Assembly: GCF_900445255.1 (NCBI RefSeq)
Contig: NZ_UAPU01000007.1
Location: forward strand, 1,233,633-1,297,632
DNA length: 64,000 bases
Direction: 5' to 3'
DNA from: Anaerobiospirillum thomasii
GTDB lineage: Bacteria > Pseudomonadota > Gammaproteobacteria > Enterobacterales > Succinivibrionaceae
The translations under genes were made by a program, and so were the position numbers. Positions within the stretch are counted from its first letter, which is position 1. Every line of letters begins with the position of its first letter. The notes under the pieces were generated by a model. That model worked only from the letters and a program-made list of their open reading frames with translations. It made no database searches and was not told the origin of the DNA. Positions 35,739 through 44,040 of this stretch are shown piece after piece.

Positions 35739-37250
35739 ATGGATTTATCGCTATGGCTTGATAGCTTTTTAGCAATTCTTACGCCAGAAGTTCTGATGTT
35801 CAATATTGCAGGAGTGTTCTTTGGTATTTTAATTGGAGCACTGCCTGGACTTTCTGCAACTATGGCAATTGCAATCTTGACACCTATAACATTCTGGTTT
35901 GAACCTTCATGTGGTTTTGCAATGTTAATTGGTGTATGGAATTCAGCAATTTTTGCAGGAGGAATTTCTGCGGTACTAATCAATACACCAGGAACACCGG
36001 CTTCAATTGCATCAACTTTTGATGGCTATCAGATGTACAAACAGGGAAGAGGCGGCCTGGCCTTGGGCATCAATGTTCTCTACTCTGCTTTTGGTGGTAT
36101 AGTAAGTACTATCTTCTTGATTTTCCTGGCATTCCCTATTGCTAGTTTTACAGTGTCATTTGGACCTACAGAATATTTCATGTTGGCATTTTTCGGCCTT
36201 ATCATGATGATTTCTGTTTCAGATAACAATGTTGTAAAAGGTATGGCTGTAGGATTTGCAGGACTTACTTTATCTACTGTAGGTATTGATCCTATACTTG
36301 CAATCAAGCGCTTTACCATGGACTCAACAGATCTTGCAGCAGGAGTTGGTTTCCTGCCTGTGATGATAGGTATGTTTGGTATAGGTGAAGTTTTAAATCA
36401 AATATACGAGTATAAAAAGTCACGCGCAGGTGAAAGTCTGCAGTTGATTAAGGATGCTTCAAATAAATTAGGGCGTATCATTCCTACATGGAAAGAGTTC
36501 AGACAGTTTATTAAGCCAACATCAATTACAGCAGCTGAGTCCACAGTTATTGGTGCAATTCCTGCAGCCGGCGGTGATATTGCATCAATTATCTGCTGGG
36601 GTCAGGCTAAACGTATGTCAGCCAAACCTGATGAGTATGGCAAAGGATCTGCAGAAGGATTTGCCGTGTCATGTACAGCAAATAATGGTGTATTAGGTGG
36701 AGCTCTTACTACAATGCTGACACTTGGTATTCCTGGTGATGCGGTGACAGCCATTTTGATTGGCTCTTTAATGATGTATGGAATGCAACCTGGTCCTAAA
36801 ATGTTTACAGAGGATGCAGGTTTCGTTATACAGATTATGCAGTTAATGTTGCTGTCATATGTATTTATCGTCATTATGGGTCTGTTATCTGCAAAACTCT
36901 CTGCAAAGATTTTAAATGCAAAGCCTCAGACAGTCTGGACTGCGGTTACTATTCTTTGCGTCGTCGGTTCATATGCTTTAAACAACTCATTTTCTGATGT
37001 AATTATTATGTCTGTAGCTGGCATTGTTGGTTTCATCTTCAAACGTGGCGGTTTTGCTCCAGGACCTTTCATTTTAGGTCTGCTACTGGGTGGTATGCTT
37101 GAGTCAAATCTAAGACGAGCTCTTGTGATGTCTCAGGGATCGCTGTCAATTTTCTTTGAAAGACCAGTAACTTTAGTTTTATTTATTCTAATTGTTCTAA
37201 CATTATTTTTCCCGCTTATTAAAAAGCAATTTAAGAAAAAGAAGGTATAG
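35739..37250 (+). CDS. TctA-type large permease subunit
   Basis: The 503-residue protein has about ten to twelve transmembrane segments. The signature GALPGLSATMAIAILTPITF near residue 34, GGISAVLINTPGTPAS and the second-half GALTTMLTLGIPGDAVTAILIG are strongly conserved in TctA permeases. It is cation-coupled and works with TctB and TctC. A GGAG Shine-Dalgarno sequence precedes the ATG; the next gene starts 2 bases after its stop. Confidence 0.95.
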   Translation: MDLSLWLDSFLAILTPEVLMFNIAGVFFGILIGALPGLSATMAIAILTPITFWFEPSCGFAMLIGVWNSAIFAGGISAVLINTPGTPASIASTFDGYQMYKQGRGGLALGINVLYSAFGGIVSTIFLIFLAFPIASFTVSFGPTEYFMLAFFGLIMMISVSDNNVVKGMAVGFAGLTLSTVGIDPILAIKRFTMDSTDLAAGVGFLPVMIGMFGIGEVLNQIYEYKKSRAGESLQLIKDASNKLGRIIPTWKEFRQFIKPTSITAAESTVIGAIPAAGGDIASIICWGQAKRMSAKPDEYGKGSAEGFAVSCTANNGVLGGALTTMLTLGIPGDAVTAILIGSLMMYGMQPGPKMFTEDAGFVIQIMQLMLLSYVFIVIMGLLSAKLSAKILNAKPQTVWTAVTILCVVGSYALNNSFSDVIIMSVAGIVGFIFKRGGFAPGPFILGLLLGGMLESNLRRALVMSQGSLSIFFERPVTLVLFILIVLTLFFPLIKKQFKKKKV

Positions 37251-37252
37251 TT

Positions 37253-38218
37253 ATGAGCCAAAATATTCTTCAAGAGATATCTAAAATAGGAATGATTCCT
37301 GTTTTGAATATAGATAAACTTCATTGTGCTCTGCCTTTGGCTGATGCTCTGCAAAGAGGTGGTCTGCCTCTAATGGAAGTCATGTTCCGTACTGATGTTG
37401 CAGCAAGCTGCATTAAGGAAATAGCAAAATCTAGACCTGATTTTCTTATAGGCGCAGGTACCATATTAACCGAAGATCAGGCCAAACTTGCTGTTGACTG
37501 CGGAGCCAAGTTTTTAGTGGCTCCTGGTTTTAATCCAAAAGTGGTAAAGTGCGCACAGCAGTTACAGGTACCTATTGTTCCAGGATGTGTATCTCCAACA
37601 GAGGTAGAGGCAGCACTAGATCTTGGAGTTAAAGTATTAAAGTTCTTCCCTGCAGTTCAAAATGGCGGTGTTCCTGCAATGGGGCTGCTTGCTGGACCAT
37701 ATCGTGATATCACCTTTGTTCCTACAGGTGATTTAGATAAAAAACTAGCTTTTGAGTATCTTTCATTTAATAAGGTAGCAGCTGCAGGTGGCGACTTCAT
37801 GCTCAAGTATGAGGATATTCACTCTGATAATTATGAAAAAATTGAAAAAGATGTTGCTGAAACAATAGATCTTTATTTCAATTTCCACGTAGCTCATGTT
37901 GGCATGAATGAGAGCTCTGAAGATAAGGCATTTGATCTTGCCTCATGTCTTGGTAAGTGCTTGTCAAAGGATGTAGTAAAGATGCAAAACAGCACCTTTG
38001 TCGGCTCACTAATTGAGGTTATGCACAAACCTTTCTACCATGAAAAAGGTCATATTGCCATAGGCACAAGAGATGCCACTAGAGCCTATCACTATTTAAA
38101 ACGCAAAGGCGTTGAGTTTATAGAAGACAGCGTGTTTTTAAACGATCAGGGTCGCGTAACTGCTGCTTATATCAAAGAAGATTTTGCAGGTTTTGCTTTA
38201 CATTTAATGCAGGATTAA
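37253..38218 (+). CDS. KDPG/KHG-type aldolase fused to a VOC-like C-terminal domain
   Basis: Residues 1-210 are a class I 2-keto-3-deoxy-6-phosphogluconate / 4-hydroxy-2-oxoglutarate aldolase: Glu42 and Arg46 in MEVMFRTD, GAGTIL, and the Schiff-base Lys130 in VLKFFPA. Residues about 213-321 (HVGMNESSEDKAFDLASCLG ... GHIAIGTRDATRAYHYL ... GFALHLMQ) look like a vicinal-oxygen-chelate (glyoxalase-like) fold; the same fusion occurs in other bacteria as far as I recall. Cleavage gives pyruvate plus an aldehyde. It follows tctA by 2 bases. Confidence 0.88.
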   Translation: MSQNILQEISKIGMIPVLNIDKLHCALPLADALQRGGLPLMEVMFRTDVAASCIKEIAKSRPDFLIGAGTILTEDQAKLAVDCGAKFLVAPGFNPKVVKCAQQLQVPIVPGCVSPTEVEAALDLGVKVLKFFPAVQNGGVPAMGLLAGPYRDITFVPTGDLDKKLAFEYLSFNKVAAAGGDFMLKYEDIHSDNYEKIEKDVAETIDLYFNFHVAHVGMNESSEDKAFDLASCLGKCLSKDVVKMQNSTFVGSLIEVMHKPFYHEKGHIAIGTRDATRAYHYLKRKGVEFIEDSVFLNDQGRVTAAYIKEDFAGFALHLMQD

Positions 38219-38233
38219 AAAAGGATATTAATT

Positions 38234-39121
38234 ATGAAAACTATGTTTGGTGTTATCAATGCAATGACCACTCCTTTTACAACAACAGGAGAGGTTGATG
38301 TTGAAGGTCTTAAAAAGCAGGTTGATTTTTTAATCGAAAAAGGAGTCAACTGCTTATATCCACTTGGTACAACTGGCGAGATGTATCTTTTAAGCACAGA
38401 AGAGCGCAAGCTTGTTGCAAAAACTGTTGTAGAGCATGCAGCTAAAAGAGCTATTGTATATATACATGTAGGCTCAATGACAACCAAGGAGGCATGTGAG
38501 CTTGCCAAACATGCAGAGGATATTGGTGCTGATGGCGTAGGCGCTGTAACACCAAGCTATTTTGGCTGTTCAGACAGAGCTATTATTCAGTACTATAAAG
38601 ATATTTCAAACGCAGTATCTAAAGATTTCCCAATTTACCTATATTCAATTCCACAGTGTTCTGGCAATGATATAAAGCCTGAGGTTGCAGAAGAGCTGGC
38701 TAACTCATGCAGTAATATTGTTGGTATAAAATACAGCTATCCTGACATGATACGTATTTTAAATTACATAAAGATAAGAGATGGAAACTTCTCAGTACTT
38801 GTAGGCCCAGATAAATTATTCCTGGCAGGTTTAATCAGTGGCGCACAAGGCGTCGTTTCTGGAATTGCAGGTCCAATGCCTGAGCCTTTTGTTGCTGTAT
38901 ATAAAGCCTATCTTGATGGTGATCTTGAAAAAGCTAAGAAACTTCAGAAGATTGCCTGCGATGTAACTGATTTATTACGCTGCGGCAGTGATATGGGGGT
39001 CTTTAAAGAGGTGTTAAGAAGACGTGGCATCAATGAACATGCATTTATGAGAAGACCTCTGCTAGAAATGGAAGCAGATGATGCCAACTCCCTGTGGGAA
39101 GAAGTAAAAAAATATTTATAA
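38234..39121 (+). CDS. DapA/NanA-superfamily pyruvate-dependent aldolase
   Basis: The 295-residue TIM-barrel class I aldolase has GTTGE at 45-49, catalytic Tyr137 in YLYSIP and Schiff-base Lys166 in VGIKYSYPD. The family includes dihydrodipicolinate synthase, N-acetylneuraminate lyase and 2-keto-3-deoxy-aldonate aldolases. Its place in a catabolic operon with transporter, second aldolase and ketose kinase argues for a keto-deoxy acid aldolase rather than lysine synthesis. The true substrate is unknown. Confidence 0.88.
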   Translation: MKTMFGVINAMTTPFTTTGEVDVEGLKKQVDFLIEKGVNCLYPLGTTGEMYLLSTEERKLVAKTVVEHAAKRAIVYIHVGSMTTKEACELAKHAEDIGADGVGAVTPSYFGCSDRAIIQYYKDISNAVSKDFPIYLYSIPQCSGNDIKPEVAEELANSCSNIVGIKYSYPDMIRILNYIKIRDGNFSVLVGPDKLFLAGLISGAQGVVSGIAGPMPEPFVAVYKAYLDGDLEKAKKLQKIACDVTDLLRCGSDMGVFKEVLRRRGINEHAFMRRPLLEMEADDANSLWEEVKKYL

Positions 39122-39177
39122 AAATACAGCTAAATACTTATACTAGTAAAGTAACTAATTTTGATTCGGAGTTGTAT

Positions 39178-40182
39178 ATGCAAAGATTAGTCAATGATCC
39201 TACTAAATATGTAGATGAAATGTTAGAAGGTATATACCTTTCAGCCCCTGATATGCTTACCTACGTCAATAATGACATGCGCTGCCTTGTTTCAAAGTAT
39301 AAAAAGCAGGGTAAGGTGGCTCTGGCAACAGGTGGTGGTTCTGGACATCTGCCTTTATTTTTAGGATATGTTGGTAAAGGTTTACTAGATGGATGCGGTG
39401 TCGGCGGCGTATTCCAGTCACCAAGTCCAGATCAGATTTTAGAAATTACCAAAGAAATTGATAGCGGCGCTGGTGTTCTGTACATTTACGGTAACTACGG
39501 CGGCGATATTATGAATTTTGGCATGGCCAAAGATCTTGCAGAAATGGAAGATATTGAGGTTCGTGAGGTTGTAGCAGGCGAGGACGTTTTATCTTCACCA
39601 AAAGGCCAGGAAGATAAGCGTAGAGGCGTAGCCGGTATATTCTATGTATATAAGATTGCAGGAGCTGCAGCCGAAGCTATGCTGCCTATAGATGAAGTTG
39701 AAAGACTGGCTATCAAGGCAACACAGAATGTAAGAACTGTAGGTATGGCTTTAACACCATGCATCATTCCAGAAAAGGGTGAGGCCAATTTCAGTCTGCC
39801 AGATGGCAAGATGGAAATTGGCATGGGTATTCATGGCGAGCCAGGTATCAAACTTGAAGATCTAAAGAGTGCCGATGAGATTGTAGAGCAGATGATGGAG
39901 CCTCTGTTACAGGATCTGCCATATACCAGTGGTGATGAAGTCTCTGTTTTAATTAATGGTCTGGGTGCAACTCCAAAAGAAGAGTTATACATTGTCTACA
40001 GAAAGGTAGCCAAGATCTTAGAGGCCAACGGCATCAAGATTTTCAATAATTACATTGGTGAGTTTGCAACATCAATGGATATGGCTGGTATGTCAATTTC
40101 TCTGTTCAAGCTTGATGATGAGCTCAAGACCTATCTCAAGGCTCCTTATGAGACTCCTTTTATCATGCAGAATCAGTTATAG
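39178..40182 (+). CDS. DhaK-type dihydroxyacetone kinase subunit
   Basis: The 334-residue DhaK domain binds dihydroxyacetone or related short ketoses/aldoses covalently through a His; here His219 in MGIHGEPG, matching E. coli His218. TGGGSGHLPLF and VYGNYGGD-like YIYGNYGGDIMNF are conserved. The ATG at 39178 has GGAG 6 bases upstream; an earlier in-frame ATG at 39094 would overlap the aldolase. DhaL follows by 9 bases, but no DhaM (PTS) gene is present, so the phosphoryl donor is uncertain. Some DhaK homologues act on C4 ketoses. Confidence 0.92.
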   Translation: MQRLVNDPTKYVDEMLEGIYLSAPDMLTYVNNDMRCLVSKYKKQGKVALATGGGSGHLPLFLGYVGKGLLDGCGVGGVFQSPSPDQILEITKEIDSGAGVLYIYGNYGGDIMNFGMAKDLAEMEDIEVREVVAGEDVLSSPKGQEDKRRGVAGIFYVYKIAGAAAEAMLPIDEVERLAIKATQNVRTVGMALTPCIIPEKGEANFSLPDGKMEIGMGIHGEPGIKLEDLKSADEIVEQMMEPLLQDLPYTSGDEVSVLINGLGATPKEELYIVYRKVAKILEANGIKIFNNYIGEFATSMDMAGMSISLFKLDDELKTYLKAPYETPFIMQNQL

Positions 40183-40191
40183 AGGCCAGAT

Positions 40192-40818
40192 ATGAGTTTC
40201 ACTAAGGAAAATTTCATTAAGGCCATAGAGCAATGCTCTGCACTTATGGAGCAGAATAAACAATATCTTATTGATATGGATTCTGCCTTTGGTGATGGCG
40301 ATCTTGGTCTTACCATGACAGCAGGTTTTGCTGCAGCCTTTGAGTTTGTAAGCGGCAGTGGCGAAACCGACATGGGCAAGCTTGCAGCTCAGATGGGTAT
40401 GGCTATCTCCAAGAAGGTGCCATCAACTATGGGTACACTTGTAGCAAGTGGCTTTATTGCTGCAGGCAAGGCTCTAAAGGGTAAGACAGCGCTTGAGGCT
40501 GATGATCTGGCACTGTTCTTTAAGTCTTTTGTTGAAGGTGTAAAGAGCAGAGGCAAAGCTGATGTAGGCGATAGAACCATTGTTGATTCAATCGCTCCTG
40601 CAAGTGAGGCTTTTGGCGCTGCAATAGCATCTGGCAAAGATATAAAGGCAGCTCTTGAGACAGCTTGTGCAGCTGCAGCTGACGGCGTTGAAGCTACTAA
40701 GAATATGCAGGCTAAATTTGGCCGCGCTGTGTACTATGGCGAGCAGGTTCTTGGCAAAGAAGATCAGGGCTCTGTTGTAGGCAAATTAATTTTTGAAGGC
40801 TTTTTTACAGCTTATTAA
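40192..40818 (+). CDS. DhaL-type nucleotide-binding kinase subunit
   Basis: The 208-residue DhaL domain has Mg2+/nucleotide ligands Asp30, Asp35 and Asp37 in DMDSAFGDGDLG, PSTMGTLVASGF and GDRTIVDSIAP. The C-terminal KFGRAVYYGE fits the DhaL family. With DhaK it would phosphorylate dihydroxyacetone, glyceraldehyde or a tetrulose, producing a glycolytic intermediate. It is the last gene of the operon, ending at a strong terminator. Confidence 0.92.
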   Translation: MSFTKENFIKAIEQCSALMEQNKQYLIDMDSAFGDGDLGLTMTAGFAAAFEFVSGSGETDMGKLAAQMGMAISKKVPSTMGTLVASGFIAAGKALKGKTALEADDLALFFKSFVEGVKSRGKADVGDRTIVDSIAPASEAFGAAIASGKDIKAALETACAAAADGVEATKNMQAKFGRAVYYGEQVLGKEDQGSVVGKLIFEGFFTAY

Positions 40819-40837
40819 AAGTTAGATTGTAAAAATA

Positions 40838-40890
40838 AAGACTATCTTTAAATGGTGCCTATCACTTAATAAAGATAGTCTTATTTTTTT
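40838..40890. terminator. Terminator after dhaL, bidirectional with hslO
   Basis: A perfect 13-bp stem AAGACTATCTTTA/TAAAGATAGTCTT (40838-40850 with 40870-40882) is followed by ATTTTTTT. An A-run precedes it, so it can also serve hslO on the other strand. Confidence 0.9.
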
Positions 40891-40939
40891 ATAAAACTGC
40901 AAAATACAGCACTTTTACAATAGTGCTGAGTACTTAAGA

Positions 40940-41818
40940 CTATTGTGAGTTTGTAAGCAGCAGAGCTTTTAGTGACTGCTGATCAAGATGATAGCTTCTG
41001 TTGCAGTGATGGCATGTCATTTCAATACCATTTTCATCTGCTGCAATATCCTCAAGTTCTGCATGAGAGAGGGTGGCAAGTGAGTTAAGGCAGCGCTCTT
41101 TGGAGCATATGCACTTAAAATCAACCTCTGTAGGCTCAAATACTCTGACCTGCTCATGGGCAAATAGTCTGCTTAGAATTTCATTGACATCAAGCTCAAT
41201 ACTCTCTTTGACACTTAGTGTCTGTGAGAGAATGGATAAATGCTCAAGAGAATCAGTATTACCCTCAACATCAGGAATGATCTGCAGCATAATGCCTGCA
41301 CTGGCATTTGAATCTGTATCATTGAAGATAAAGAATCTTGTTGGCAGCTGATCTGATGTAGAAAAGTACTTTTCGAAGGCCTCGGATAGATTCTGGGCCT
41401 CAAGCTCTACAATACCCTGAAAACTCTGACCATTTTTAGGGAAGATGGCAAGGTGCAGATAGCCACCGCTGCCTATTAAATCTCTAAAAGTTGATTCATC
41501 ATCGTAGATATTGTTATCAACAGTTTGACAGGAGCCGTAGAAGGTAAGATCTCTGTTGATATTCAAGATAGCGTTTTTAACAGCTCTGTCACCTTTGCCG
41601 CCATGAATCTGCAGCATAATCTGACCGTCAAGCTTGAGTGTTGAGGTAATGCACACACCAAGTACAGCCAGCTCACGCATCAGCAAACAGACAGGTTTTG
41701 AGTAGTTATGATTCTCAAGAAGTCTGTCATTGGCATCAAAAATCTGAGCCAGCTCGCCTCTTACTCCGTGATTGTCAAACAGAAAACGTATAACCTGTGA
41801 TTTTTTTGAATCTGTCAT
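40940..41818 (-). CDS. hslO: HslO (Hsp33), redox-regulated chaperone
   Basis: Hsp33 is activated by oxidation of a C-terminal zinc centre and protects proteins from oxidative unfolding. The 292-residue product ends with the zinc motif: CIC followed by a spacing of about 30 and CHHC (FKCICSKERC ... TCHHCNRSY), intact here. The N-terminal domain is shorter on recognisable motifs but fits the family length. It follows hslR on the same strand by 12 bases, as in E. coli. Confidence 0.95.
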   Translation of the reverse strand: MTDSKKSQVIRFLFDNHGVRGELAQIFDANDRLLENHNYSKPVCLLMRELAVLGVCITSTLKLDGQIMLQIHGGKGDRAVKNAILNINRDLTFYGSCQTVDNNIYDDESTFRDLIGSGGYLHLAIFPKNGQSFQGIVELEAQNLSEAFEKYFSTSDQLPTRFFIFNDTDSNASAGIMLQIIPDVEGNTDSLEHLSILSQTLSVKESIELDVNEILSRLFAHEQVRVFEPTEVDFKCICSKERCLNSLATLSHAELEDIAADENGIEMTCHHCNRSYHLDQQSLKALLLTNSQ

Positions 41819-41830
41819 GTATTAAATCCT

Positions 41831-42238
41831 TTACTCATAATTTCTCTGCTTTAATAAAAGCAGGGCACGTCTTTCTTTCTTGTTGGGTCTATTTTCAGGG
41901 TGAGGGGCAACAAGAGCCGCCATCTTTCTAAGCTCGCCCTCTTTTTGTCTTTGCTCTATGCTCTGTGCCGTCTCTTCATAGAGATTGACTGCAACGCTTG
42001 CAGGTCCTCTTATATCTGAGATCTCTTTGATAATGACCTCTCTGCGGGAGTTGCCCTGTAGCAGTCTGACCTTGGCGCCGATTTCAACAGTTTTTGAAGG
42101 TTTGGCTCTTGAGCCGTTGTATTCAACCTTTCCGCCTTCTATCATCTGCCGTGACAGGGAGCGCGTCTTATAAAAGCGTGCTGCCCAGAGCCATTTATCG
42201 AGTCGAACCGCCTCTTGCGGATCTTTTTTATCACTCAC
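41831..42238 (-). CDS. hslR: HslR (Hsp15), ribosome-associated S4-domain heat-shock protein
   Basis: Hsp15 binds stalled free 50S subunits carrying peptidyl-tRNA. The 135-residue basic protein starts with the S4 RNA-binding motif RLDKWLWAARFYKTRSLS and MIEGGKVEYNGSRAKPSK. The start is GTG at 42238. It is divergent from nudE and upstream of hslO, matching the E. coli nudE/hslR-hslO neighbourhood. Confidence 0.94.
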   Translation of the reverse strand: MSDKKDPQEAVRLDKWLWAARFYKTRSLSRQMIEGGKVEYNGSRAKPSKTVEIGAKVRLLQGNSRREVIIKEISDIRGPASVAVNLYEETAQSIEQRQKEGELRKMAALVAPHPENRPNKKERRALLLLKQRNYE

Positions 42239-42313
42239 GATTAAATTGCCTTACTTTTATATAAAAATTGTCTTAAATTATACAAAAAGTTGTCTTAAAA
42301 CTTAAGGTGCAAT

Positions 42314-42880
42314 ATGGATACAAGATCATTGAATAAAACCCTGCCAAGTATAGGCGATATAAAGCGTATTAAAGCCTCAAATTTTTTTAATATAGAGCAG
42401 CTTGATCTAACCTTTTCCAATGGTCACAAAGCCACCTATGAGCGCCTGTACGGAGGTAACGGAGCTGTGCTTGCCGTACCTTTTGACGGCAGAGATTTTT
42501 ATTTGATTTCAGAGTACTCCTGTGGCACTCACAGCTATGAGCTTGGCTTTGTCAAAGGCAAGGTGGATAAAGGTGAGACCTCAGAGCATGCTGTATCACG
42601 TGAGCTGCAGGAGGAGATTGGCTATAAAAGCAATAAGATTACATTGTTAAAAAAGCATATGACAGTAGCCCCTGGCATGATGTCACTGCTTATGGATGTC
42701 TATCTGTGCGAGGAACTTGAGCCGCACAAGCTAGATGGTGATGAACCTGAGCCTATTGAGATTGTAAAAGTAGGTATAGATGAGGTTTATGATCTGATTT
42801 TCTCCAACACAACTCCTTTGCGTGAGGCAAGAAGTATTGCTGCGCTGGTTATGGCTATGCACCAATTAAGAGCGATATAA
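42314..42880 (+). CDS. nudE: NudE, ADP-compounds hydrolase (Nudix)
   Basis: NudE hydrolyses ADP-ribose, NADH and Ap3A-type compounds. The Nudix box G-x5-E-x7-REUxEExGU reads GKVDKGETSEHAVSRELQEE, starting near residue 95. The 188-residue length and its position opposite hslR match NudE specifically. AAGGTG lies ahead of the ATG at 42314. Confidence 0.93.
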   Translation: MDTRSLNKTLPSIGDIKRIKASNFFNIEQLDLTFSNGHKATYERLYGGNGAVLAVPFDGRDFYLISEYSCGTHSYELGFVKGKVDKGETSEHAVSRELQEEIGYKSNKITLLKKHMTVAPGMMSLLMDVYLCEELEPHKLDGDEPEPIEIVKVGIDEVYDLIFSNTTPLREARSIAALVMAMHQLRAI

Positions 42881-43005
42881 AAATTAATGTAAATATATGC
42901 ACCAATATGGTTATATTGGGGTATATATTTATTTAAATATAATTATCTTTTGGTAATATAGCTAATCATGAAAAGCTTAATATTTAAACACACACCTCTT
43001 CTTTC

Positions 43006-43027
43006 TCTGAATATCAATATATTCAGA
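43006..43027. promoter_or_regulatory. 22-bp interrupted palindrome upstream of argF
   Basis: TCTGAATAT-CAAT-ATATTCAGA is a perfect 9-bp inverted repeat about 90 bases upstream of argF. It contains the TGAAT/ATTCA arms of an ArgR box but with 8 rather than the usual 4 bases between arms. It could be an ArgR operator variant or another regulator's site. Confidence 0.5.
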
Positions 43028-43115
43028 CGACGATAAAAAATATATACGGTGGACTTTCGTTCACACAGCTATGTATTTGTCATAATTATATTTAAATTTT
43101 CATTAGGAGTTATTG

Positions 43116-44024
43116 ATGCGCCATCTTCTTACGGGCTTTGAATTTAGCAAAGAGGAATATGAGGATATTATAGATACTGCCTCAAAGATGAAGGCCAATC
43201 CGGCATTATATAGTGACACATTAAATGGTAAATCTGCCGCTATAATGTTTGAAAAGCCATCTTTAAGAACAAGAACCACATTTGAGATTGCTCTGTTTAG
43301 ACTGGGCGCCCACGGCGTCTATTTAGATTTGCAAAGCGGTGATCTGGGCAAAAGAGAGTCAATACCTGATTATGCCCGCAATCTCTCCCGCTGGACAGAC
43401 TGTCTTGTAGGTCGTGTCTTTGCCCAGAGCACATTAGAGGAGCTTGCAGCAACTGGATCCGTACCTGTGATAAATGCCCTGTCTGATCTATATCACCCAG
43501 CTCAGGCCATGGCAGATTATATGACAGTCAAAGAGCATCTTGGCAGCTTTGAGAATGTAAAGCTTGCCTATTTAGGTGATGGCAACAATGTAACCAATTC
43601 ACTTTTGGTTGCCGGCGCTATTTTAGGTGTCAATGTGACATGTTTTTGTCCATTAGGTCACGGCCCTGATATTCAGATTTTCAATAAGGCCAGTGAAATT
43701 GCCAGAAAGCATGGCTGCACTTTAAATGTAACAGATGATTTATCGCAGCTTAAAAACTATGATGTGCTGTATACAGATACCTGGGTATCAATGGGTGACA
43801 ATACTCCTCTTGATGCAGTTAAAAAAATCTATATGCCATATCAGATTAATGCTCAGACTGTTGAGGCCTCATCTGCTAAGATAGTCATGCACTGTTTACC
43901 GGCTCATCGCGGATTTGAAATAACCGATGATGTTATGGATGGAGACAAGTCGGTAGTCTTTGACGAGGCTGAAAACCGTTTGCACATTCATATGTCATTG
44001 TTATCAAAACTAATAAAAGCATAA
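43116..44024 (+). CDS. argF: Ornithine carbamoyltransferase
   Basis: It transfers the carbamoyl group to ornithine, giving citrulline. Motifs are SLRTRTTFE (carbamoyl-phosphate loop), HPAQAMADYMT and HCLPAHRG (ornithine site Cys). The 302-residue length is slightly shorter than E. coli ArgI. TAGGAG precedes the ATG at 43116 by 6 bases; a TTG one codon earlier is not needed. It heads argF-argG-argH, covering ornithine to arginine. Confidence 0.96.
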   Translation: MRHLLTGFEFSKEEYEDIIDTASKMKANPALYSDTLNGKSAAIMFEKPSLRTRTTFEIALFRLGAHGVYLDLQSGDLGKRESIPDYARNLSRWTDCLVGRVFAQSTLEELAATGSVPVINALSDLYHPAQAMADYMTVKEHLGSFENVKLAYLGDGNNVTNSLLVAGAILGVNVTCFCPLGHGPDIQIFNKASEIARKHGCTLNVTDDLSQLKNYDVLYTDTWVSMGDNTPLDAVKKIYMPYQINAQTVEASSAKIVMHCLPAHRGFEITDDVMDGDKSVVFDEAENRLHIHMSLLSKLIKA

Positions 44025-44040
44025 TTGAAGGAATTTTGCT

